From contig RFHN01000129.1 of assembly GCA_003695835.1 (NCBI GenBank), forward strand, positions 1 through 5,088: a stretch of 5,088 nucleotides of DNA, given 5' to 3'. This document shows, one piece after another, positions 1 through 4,425 of the stretch (its first letter is position 1; every line of letters begins with the position of its first letter). The stretch comes from Armatimonadota bacterium (GTDB lineage: Bacteria; Armatimonadota; Fimbriimonadia; Fimbriimonadales; ATM1). The notes under the pieces are model-generated. The model did no database searches, had not been told where the DNA came from, and worked only from the letters and a program-made list of their open reading frames with translations. The position numbers and the translations under genes are program-made.

Positions 1-612
1 ATCGTGGATCGCAAAGTCCAGCCACAAGCGGCCGCCCTCGGGAGAGTAGTTCGTCAAAACGCGGCTGTGGGCGTCGTTCGTTGCGAAGGTTCCTTCTTCG
101 ATGAGTTGCGCGTCGGCCGGGGGATAGGGCGGAGTATCCGATCCGCCGGCGAGCAAGCGGTAGTCCGTGCCTTGGACTCCAAAGAAAACGAGGCGGTTTC
201 CGGCGGCATCGAAGTAGGTGCCGTAGGCTCGGTTCGCCCGATGGAGCGCGACTCCGGCTGGAATGGCGCTGCCGCCGAACGTTTCCTTGATGGGTCCGTA
301 AAGGAAGAGGCCCATCAACACCGCCGCGGCGACGAGTGCGGGAGCGAGCCGTCGAGTCCACGGGACCGGGACTCTCTCTCGCTGCCAGTCCGTGTGATCC
401 AACCTGCGGGCAATCTTTTCGGCGAGGTCCGCGGGAGGCTCAGGCACTTCGACCGGTTCGGCGAGCATCGGCCAGACCGCCTGAAAAGCCCGGTAGTCGT
501 GCTCGCACGCCGGACAGGCGTTGATATGGCGGTCAAACGCCTCCCGGAGAGCCGGGCTGAGGGTTTCCTCATACCGCTCGCTGAACAGTTCTCTCGCTTT
601 TTCGCAGTTCAT
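1..612 (-). CDS. Membrane-spanning zinc-binding anti-sigma factor (zf-HC2/ZAS type), C-terminus outside window
   Basis: Probably binds and inactivates the ECF sigma factor encoded just upstream, releasing it on an envelope or redox signal. I translated 204 residues from the ATG at 612 with no stop before base 1, so the 3' end is missing. The N-terminal cytoplasmic part carries a ZAS zinc motif: C3, then H29-x3-C33-x2-C36 (reads HINACPAC). The C/H/C/C spacing is the same as I recall for the RsrA and RsiW families. A linker rich in Pro and Glu (about 48-62) follows, then a basic pair R87-R88 and one hydrophobic span at about 89-106 (LAPALVAAAVLMGLFLYG), predicting an N-in, C-out topology. Residues 107-204 form an extracytoplasmic sensor region that I do not recognise. 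The start lies 43 nt after the sigma factor stop, and only a weak purine run (AAAGAAAG) precedes it. Identity as a ZAS anti-sigma factor is strong from motif plus context; the signal sensed is unknown. Confidence 0.88.
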   Translation of the reverse strand, partial: MNCEKARELFSERYEETLSPALREAFDRHINACPACEHDYRAFQAVWPMLAEPVEVPEPPADLAEKIARRLDHTDWQRERVPVPWTRRLAPALVAAAVLMGLFLYGPIKETFGGSAIPAGVALHRANRAYGTYFDAAGNRLVFFGVQGTDYRLLAGGSDTPPYPPADAQLIEEGTFATNDAHSRVLTNYSPEGGRLWLDFAIHD

Positions 613-655
613 CTTTCTTTGTGGTGGCGCACGTTGTCCTGGGTGTGAGACTGCC

Positions 656-1255
656 TCACTCGACGAAAAGTTCCATGTGCGGCGCGAGAATCTCCTTGAG
701 GGCCAGTCGCGCGCGGTTCAACCGGCTCTTGACCGTCCCCACGGGCAGCCCCATCACAGCGGCAATCTCCTCATACCCCAGCATTTCTACGTGGTAGAGA
801 ATGACCATCGCCTTGTGTTTCTCCGGGAGAAGGTTGATGGCGCGGGCGAGGATCTCCGACCTCTCGGCGCCTTCAAGCTCCTCGTCCGGGCCGAGGGCGT
901 CGTCGGGAATCTGGAGGGTCACTTCGCCGTCTTCCAGCTCGATCTCCGCCTCGAGGCTTGCGTGTTGGTGGCGCCTCTCCCTCTTCTTGCGGTCGAGGAA
1001 GCAGTTGACCACGATCCGGTACAGCCAGGTGGAGAAGCTGCTTTTTTCCTTGTAGGATTCGAGACCCGTATACACGCGGGCGAAGGCTTCGGCGACGAGG
1101 TCCGCGGCGTCGTCTTCGTTGGGGCAGAGTCGGTAGGCGTACCGCCAGGCGGTGTCCGTGTACTTGCGGACGAGCTCATCCATGGCCTCGCGGTCCCCGT
1201 TGCGGGCACGGTTGACGAGGCGGATGTCATCCGCTTTGAGAAATCGCTTGTTCAT
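656..1255 (-). CDS. ECF-type RNA polymerase sigma factor (sigma-70 family, RpoE/SigW-like)
   Basis: Directs RNA polymerase to a stress regulon. The 199-residue length is normal for group IV (ECF) sigma factors. Region 2 spans about 27-95: the core-binding segment DDAADLVAEAFARVY at 48-62, then the -10 recognition segment FSTWLYRIVVNCFLDRKKR at 74-92. An acidic linker at 102-131 is followed by region 4 (about 135-190), with LLPEKHKAMVILYHVEMLGY leading into a helix-turn-helix at 161-185 (EEIAAVMGLPVGTVKSRLNRAR). No region 1.1 or 3 is present. It lies 32 nt after the DUF4446 gene and 43 nt before the anti-sigma gene, all co-directional. No good ribosome-binding site precedes the ATG (CGCCGGG only), so translation may be coupled to the upstream gene. 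ECF factors often activate their own operon, but I could not find a convincing promoter. The subgroup is not assigned. Confidence 0.95.
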   Translation of the reverse strand: MNKRFLKADDIRLVNRARNGDREAMDELVRKYTDTAWRYAYRLCPNEDDAADLVAEAFARVYTGLESYKEKSSFSTWLYRIVVNCFLDRKKRERRHQHASLEAEIELEDGEVTLQIPDDALGPDEELEGAERSEILARAINLLPEKHKAMVILYHVEMLGYEEIAAVMGLPVGTVKSRLNRARLALKEILAPHMELFVE

Positions 1256-1287
1256 CCCGGCGTCTGCCTGTGTTTAGACGTTTGAGA

Positions 1288-1782
1288 TTATCCAAGAAAT
1301 CCACGATTCTGGCGAGCCTGCTCGAGCGCTTGGATCTCCTCCGAGGTCAGCCCGTTGGGGCAGGCGCCATTCTCGATTGCCTTGCCGTAGACCCGAACAT
1401 CGCCTCGACCGACGATCGCCGTTACGACGACACCGGTACCCTCTTCCGACTCGAGAGCGAGGGAAAAGCTCTGGCGACCGCCAACGTCCGAGAACGCGTC
1501 GTAGCGAACGAGGCCGACACCGCTCAACGCTTTCACGCTCTTGGCTTCGAGATCGGCACAGCGCTTCTGCAATGCCTCGACCTCCCTCTCGAGCAGTTGG
1601 TTTCTTCTCGCGAGTTCGGCGAGAAGCGCTTCTCCGTCCCCTTCCTTCGCACCGTCCAGGAGTCTGTAAAGATTCCTGATTTTGAGCCAGAGATACCAGG
1701 ACGATAGAAATACCAGGATTCCGACGACCAGGGCGCCGATTCCCGTCCAAGCCGTGAGATTCGCCATCGTTAAATCCATCAT
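1288..1782 (-). CDS. DUF4446 family protein: N-terminal membrane anchor, coiled coil, conserved C-terminal domain
   Basis: Predicted 164 residues, function unknown. Residues 12-33 (WTGIGALVVGILVFLSSWYL and on) form one membrane span. Residues about 51-85 (ALLAELARRNQLLEREVEAL and on) form a charged heptad-like coiled coil. Residues 88-135 match the core I recall for DUF4446: GVGLVRYDAFSDVGGRQSFS, then a GVVVTAIVGRGDVRVYGKAI stretch. The tail (LTSEEIQALEQA) is also typical. I chose the ATG at 1782 because AAGG lies 7 nt upstream. ATGs at 1779 and 1767 are in frame, but the last has no ribosome-binding site. The open frame extends far upstream into sequence antisense to lepB, which I judge to be a chance read-through. 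It is the first gene of the probable operon with the ECF sigma and anti-sigma factors. As I recall, DUF4446 genes in Firmicutes are often found near chromosome-partition genes; that context is not visible here. Confidence 0.85.
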   Translation of the reverse strand: MMDLTMANLTAWTGIGALVVGILVFLSSWYLWLKIRNLYRLLDGAKEGDGEALLAELARRNQLLEREVEALQKRCADLEAKSVKALSGVGLVRYDAFSDVGGRQSFSLALESEEGTGVVVTAIVGRGDVRVYGKAIENGACPNGLTSEEIQALEQARQNRGFLG

Positions 1783-1789
1783 AATGAGA

Positions 1790-1793
1790 CCTT
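1790..1793 (-). promoter_or_regulatory. Ribosome-binding site that decides the DUF4446 start
   Basis: AAGG on the minus strand, 7 nt before the ATG at 1782. It favours 1782 over the in-frame ATGs at 1779 (10 nt spacing) and 1767 (no purine-rich site in range). The match is short, so this is suggestive only. Confidence 0.4.
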
Positions 1794-1827
1794 GAGCGAC
1801 GATTCGATCCGTCTTGATTCTACCGAC

Positions 1828-2322
1828 ATGGAGACCAAAGTGTACGAAGTTCAGCAACCGACAGCGGTTGCCAGCATTCCCGAGCGGTCGCGCGCGAGCC
1901 AAGCGGCTCGACGCGGTCTCCTCTTGTGTCTGTTCGGCGTCTTTCTCTTTTTGGTGTTTTTCTTTTACAACTTCCAGACGGTCGTTGTCGAAGGCCACTC
2001 GATGATGCCGACCTTGAAGGATCATCAACGGATTCTCGTGTGCAAGGCTCTCTGGCTGGTCGGGCCGCCCAAGAAAGGCGACATCGTCGTCATCAAGGGA
2101 GACACGCCGGGCGATTACCTCGTCAAGCGCGTCTATGCCACCGCGGGACAAGAAGTGGACTACGCGTACCAACCCGATAACTATGACTTCAGCCTCGGCA
2201 AGTACGTCGTCCCAGAGGGTCACATCTATGTGTTGGGTGACAACCTGGGGGTGAGTGAAGACAGCCGAGACTTCGGGCCTGTCCCTTTGTCGCGCGTTTT
2301 GGGTAAAGTAATAGAATACTAA
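1828..2322 (+). CDS. lepB: Type I signal peptidase, short single-span form
   Basis: Cleaves signal peptides from exported proteins on the outer face of the cytoplasmic membrane. From the ATG at 1828 it is 164 residues, close to the short Bacillus SipS type and about half the length of E. coli LepB. A basic stretch (R20, R22, R28, R29) precedes one membrane span at about 30-47. The Ser/Lys dyad is visible: S58 in box B (VEGHSMMPTL) and K100 in box D (YLVKRVYATAG). Box C is KKGDIVVIKGD (82-92) and box E is GDNLGVSEDSRDFG (137-150). Box D reads VYATAGQE where VIGLPGD is common, a mild divergence. The start is uncertain: GTG at 1840 has GGAG 6 nt upstream and gives 160 residues; TTG at 1792 would give 176 residues but has no ribosome-binding site. 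It is divergent from the DUF4446 gene and overlaps the Nudix gene by one base. Confidence 0.95.
   Translation: METKVYEVQQPTAVASIPERSRASQAARRGLLLCLFGVFLFLVFFFYNFQTVVVEGHSMMPTLKDHQRILVCKALWLVGPPKKGDIVVIKGDTPGDYLVKRVYATAGQEVDYAYQPDNYDFSLGKYVVPEGHIYVLGDNLGVSEDSRDFGPVPLSRVLGKVIEY
1830..1833 (+). promoter_or_regulatory. Ribosome-binding site supporting the alternative GTG start of lepB
   Basis: GGAG, 6 nt before the in-frame GTG at 1840. The ATG at 1828 has no comparable site upstream, so the true lepB start may be 1840. The membrane span and all catalytic boxes are unaffected by this choice. Confidence 0.4.
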
Positions 2323-2801
2323 TGCGATTCCCCGTTGGCAGTTGGAAGAAGCAACGCATGATCTTCCACCCGGCGCCGTACCGACCGCCAATGCGGCCTT
2401 TTGCGGTGGTCGTGTTCGCCTGGGAGGGGGAGAGGGTGCTGCTTTGCGATATTCCCGGTCGGGGTTGGACGGTCCCGAGCGGGCGGGTCGAGCCTACGGA
2501 GGACCCACGCGAGGCGGCCCGGAGGGAGTCGTTCGAAGAGGCGGGAGCGACCTTGGGTTGTCTGCACGAGTTAGGGTATTTCGAATTGTGCAGCCGGGGC
2601 ACTCGGCGATTTGTGGCAGCCTACACGACGCGATTGATGGAGAAGACGTGCATCCCCGAAGGGACCGAGTCGCGCGGTTGCCGACTGGCGACGTTGAGCG
2701 AGCTTGCCGACCTCTACCACGTATGGGATCCGCTCATGGAGCGGCTGTTCCCCTATTCGTTGGAAGTCCTGCGCTTAGCGGAACAGGACCGCGCGGATTA
2801 G
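2322..2801 (+). CDS. Nudix hydrolase (NTP or nucleoside-diphosphate-linked substrate, not assigned)
   Basis: Predicted cytoplasmic hydrolase of 159 residues. The Nudix box lies at 54-76: GRVEPTEDPREAARRESFEE then AGA. G54, E60, R68, E69, E72, E73 and G75 all fit G-x5-E-x7-R-E-U-x-E-E-x-G-U. The usually hydrophobic U after RE is S70, a small deviation. The Nudix fold is supported by FAVVVFAWEGERVLLCDIPG (27-46) and WTVPSG (49-54) before the box, and by a later strand RRFVAAYTTR. Substrate specificity cannot be read from this. The ATG at 2322 shares its A with the lepB stop (TAATG), which suggests coupled translation. An alternative ATG at 2358 (147 residues) has GGAAG 9 nt upstream and sits just before the first conserved strand, so the first 12 residues are doubtful. 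This is the last plus-strand gene before the convergent hairpin. Confidence 0.92.
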   Translation: MRFPVGSWKKQRMIFHPAPYRPPMRPFAVVVFAWEGERVLLCDIPGRGWTVPSGRVEPTEDPREAARRESFEEAGATLGCLHELGYFELCSRGTRRFVAAYTTRLMEKTCIPEGTESRGCRLATLSELADLYHVWDPLMERLFPYSLEVLRLAEQDRAD

Positions 2802-2819
2802 CGGGTGGGCAAATGGGAC

Positions 2820-2853
2820 CGCGCTCCCGGCCCTCGACGGACCGGCGAGCGCG
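2820..2853. terminator. GC-rich hairpin between converging genes, possible bidirectional terminator
   Basis: CGCGCTC at 2820-2826 pairs with GAGCGCG at 2847-2853, and the CCGG at 2827-2830 pairs with CCGG at 2842-2845. This gives an 11-bp stem with one bulged C (2846) and an 11-nt loop. It lies 18 nt after the Nudix stop (plus strand) and 21 nt after the small-peptide stop (minus strand), where a shared terminator would sit. Neither side has a U-run: CCCAAA follows on plus and GTCCCATTT on minus. Intrinsic termination is therefore unproven; it may instead block 3' exonucleases or act with Rho. Confidence 0.45.
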
Positions 2854-2874
2854 CCCAAACGGTGTTCCACGTTC

Positions 2875-2967
2875 TTACCAGTTCTTCGCCTTCGCGTCGT
2901 TCAGGAGATTCCACGCTCCCACCAGCGCTGCCAGAGACACGGCGATTGCAGCCAACGTGTAGATCAT
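2875..2967 (-). CDS. Small single-pass membrane peptide, 30 residues, unrecognised
   Basis: ATG at 2967, TAA at 2875-2877. The peptide begins MIYTLAAIAVSLAALVGAWN, a near-ideal membrane helix (about 2-22), and ends with a short polar, basic tail (LLNDAKAKNW; K26 and K28). The start has a full AAGGAGGA ribosome-binding site 10 nt upstream, the best in the window. That site, together with a composition expected of a membrane peptide, is why I call it a gene despite its size. By the positive-inside rule the tail is probably cytoplasmic. It lies 106 nt after nuoF on the same strand, so it may be cotranscribed with it or use its own promoter; I found no clear promoter in the gap. I know no family for it. 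A role as an accessory peptide of complex I or another membrane complex is only a guess from position. Confidence 0.65.
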   Translation of the reverse strand: MIYTLAAIAVSLAALVGAWNLLNDAKAKNW

Positions 2968-2977
2968 TCAGCCAGTT

Positions 2978-2985
2978 TCCTCCTT
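2978..2985 (-). promoter_or_regulatory. Strong Shine-Dalgarno site for the 30-residue peptide
   Basis: Reads AAGGAGGA on the minus strand, matching the anti-Shine-Dalgarno consensus, and ends 10 nt before the ATG at 2967. No large gene in the window has such a full match. It is the main evidence that the small frame is translated, and it suggests high expression. Confidence 0.65.
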
Positions 2986-3073
2986 GTGCTTGACTTGCCA
3001 AGGGGGTTATTCCGCACGTGTCGGCAGAAAACGGCGGTTTCTCACTGTTAGGGTTGCTGGATTTTCGTCTGCG
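2986..3073. other. Gap between nuoF and the small peptide gene, no feature assigned
   Basis: 88 nt between the nuoF stop and the ribosome-binding site of the small peptide. I looked for a minus-strand promoter and found no convincing -35/-10 pair. The only structure is the short hairpin at the nuoF stop codon and a weak imperfect inverted repeat near 3026-3042 (AGAAA and TTTCT). Confidence 0.4.
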
Positions 3074-3080
3074 TCAGACG
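3066..3080 (-). repeat. Short perfect inverted repeat spanning the nuoF stop codon
   Basis: CGTCTG at 3066-3071 and CAGACG at 3075-3080 form a 6-bp stem with a 3-nt loop that overlaps the TGA stop at 3074-3076. On the minus strand AAAA, not a U-run, follows, so it does not look like an intrinsic terminator. It may be chance or a minor mRNA 3'-end structure. Confidence 0.3.
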
Positions 3081-4399
3081 CGGGCGAGGTCCGACTCCGG
3101 CATCATTGCCAGCCCCTCCGGAGACTGGACGATGCTTCGCCCGTGCCCGATATAGTATTCGAACTCTTCCGGGAAAACTCGAAGCGCGGCGGCGACCGGC
3201 CAGGCGGCGGCGTCGCCGAGACCGCAGAAGGACCGGCCGTCAATCATCTTCGTGATGTCTCGCAGCAGCTCGATATCGTCCGGTTTGCCTGCGCCTTCTC
3301 GAATCCGCTCGAGGATCTGAACCATCCACGTCGTCCCTTCCCGGCAGGGCGTGCACTTCCCGCAAGACTCGCGCGCGTAAAAGAGCGCAGTCCTCCAGAT
3401 GAAGGTCACGATGCAGGTGTGCTCGTTCAGGAACATGCAACCACCCGATCCGACCATCGAACCGGCTTCCACCATCTCCTCGTAGCCGATGACGGCCTTC
3501 TCGGTCATCTCTCGATTGAGGATCGGGACGGAAGACCCGCCGGGAACGCAGGCCTTCAGTTCGCCGCCCTTCATGCCTCCCGCCATCTCGAGAAGTTCCA
3601 TGAGCGTCGTTCCGAACTCGACTTCGTAGTTGCCCGGTCGGTTCACGTGTCCGCTAACGGAGAAGATCTTCGTTCCTCGAGAGTTCTTCGTGGAAGCGCC
3701 AAGGGTGGCGTACCACTCGCCACCGTTTTGGATGATGAATGGCGCGCAGGCGTAGGTCTCGACGTTGTTGATGACTGTTGGGCAGTCCCACAGGCCCGCC
3801 ACGGTTGGTAGCGGCGCGTGGGGGAACTTGAGCCGCGGCATTCCGCGCTCTCCCATCAGACTGCTCATAAGCGCGGATTCCTCGCCGCACTCGTAGGACC
3901 CCGCGCCGAGGTGGACGTAGATATCGAAGTCCCAGCCTGTCCCAAGGATGTTCTTGCCAAGATAGCCTTTCGCGTAGGCCTCGTCAATGGCGCGCTTGAT
4001 GCTGCGCGCGCAATCCACGAATTCGCCGCGAATATAGATGTATCCCTTGTCGCCTTGTGTGGCCCAGCCCGCAATAATCATGCCTTCGATGACCAAGTGC
4101 GGGCAGTTCTCCATCAGCTCCTTGTCCTTGAATGTGCCGGGCTCGCCCTCGTCGGCGTTGCAGAGGATGTAATGGGGTTTTGTCTTCTCTTTCTCGATGC
4201 CGTTCCACTTGATCCAAGTCGGAAATCCGGCGCCGCCGCGGCCCCGCAGACCGCTCTTCTTGATTTCGTCAATAACCGCCTGGCGGTCCATCGTAACCGC
4301 CTTGCGCAGGCCCTGATAGCCCCCTGTCTTCTCGTAGCCTTCGATCGTGCGGTACTCGGGGTCGCCGGAGTGTTCGAGTAAGAGACGTCGTTCGGGCAT
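3074..4399 (-). CDS. nuoF: NADH-quinone oxidoreductase subunit F (complex I NADH/FMN-binding subunit)
   Basis: Oxidises NADH with FMN and passes electrons to the N3 iron-sulfur cluster of complex I, on the cytoplasmic side of the membrane. Its 441 residues are normal for NuoF. Motifs in order: GRGGAGFP at 53-60 and CNADEGEPGTFKD at 80-92 (FMN site); GAGSYECGEESAL at 165-177 (nucleotide site); PTVINNVET at 207-215; SLBB-type region at about 245-295; and the N3 [4Fe-4S] ligands C346, C349, C352 in ESCGKCTPCREG plus C392 in FCGLGD. There is no N-terminal thioredoxin-like domain and no C-terminal ferredoxin extension, which argues against hydrogenase HoxF/HydB or formate dehydrogenase relatives. 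The ATG at 4399 is the first start after an in-frame TAG only five codons upstream; no good ribosome-binding site precedes it. The nitrilase gene ends 26 nt upstream. nuoE is not directly upstream and nuoG is not directly downstream. Confidence 0.96.
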   Translation of the reverse strand: MPERRLLLEHSGDPEYRTIEGYEKTGGYQGLRKAVTMDRQAVIDEIKKSGLRGRGGAGFPTWIKWNGIEKEKTKPHYILCNADEGEPGTFKDKELMENCPHLVIEGMIIAGWATQGDKGYIYIRGEFVDCARSIKRAIDEAYAKGYLGKNILGTGWDFDIYVHLGAGSYECGEESALMSSLMGERGMPRLKFPHAPLPTVAGLWDCPTVINNVETYACAPFIIQNGGEWYATLGASTKNSRGTKIFSVSGHVNRPGNYEVEFGTTLMELLEMAGGMKGGELKACVPGGSSVPILNREMTEKAVIGYEEMVEAGSMVGSGGCMFLNEHTCIVTFIWRTALFYARESCGKCTPCREGTTWMVQILERIREGAGKPDDIELLRDITKMIDGRSFCGLGDAAAWPVAAALRVFPEEFEYYIGHGRSIVQSPEGLAMMPESDLARV

Positions 4400-4425
4400 G
4401 TCGGCCGAAGTCTACCCTTGGCGCT

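Noticed and set aside
4..648. Long plus-strand open frame across the left end
   Set aside because: It is antisense to the anti-sigma gene, whose zinc motif and membrane span read correctly on the minus strand. The plus-strand product is low-complexity and Arg/Gly rich, as expected of a GC-rich shadow.
1287..1292. GATAAT on the minus strand at the DUF4446 stop, as a promoter for the sigma gene
   Set aside because: The -35 region is GC-rich with no consensus match, and the hexamer is explained by the end of the DUF4446 coding sequence.
1780..1785. CATAAT on the plus strand as a lepB -10 element
   Set aside because: No TTGACA-like -35 lies 16-18 nt upstream and there is no extended -10. It would place the transcript start near 1792, consistent with a lepB start at 1828 or 1840, but the evidence is too thin to annotate.
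1847..1852. GAACTT on the minus strand upstream of the DUF4446 gene, resembling an ECF sigma -35 element
   Set aside because: No matching ECF -10 element sits at the expected 15-17 nt spacing, and a six-base match is easily chance. It would need transcription start mapping to revive.
1783..2391. Minus-strand upstream extension of the DUF4446 frame, giving a 367-residue protein
   Set aside because: The extra 203 residues lie antisense to lepB and the start of the Nudix gene, both real by motif. The translated extension has no recognisable domain, and a ribosome-binding site sits at the ATG 1782 start.
2990..2995. TTGACT on the plus strand as a -35 element
   Set aside because: The position 17 nt downstream is GC-rich (CGCACG) with no -10, and no plus-strand gene follows within the nuoF region.
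2798..3001. 67-codon minus-strand frame covering the small-peptide gene
   Set aside because: It is in a different frame from the 30-codon gene, its product is Arg/Gly/Ser rich without a membrane helix, and its start does not use the AAGGAGGA site.
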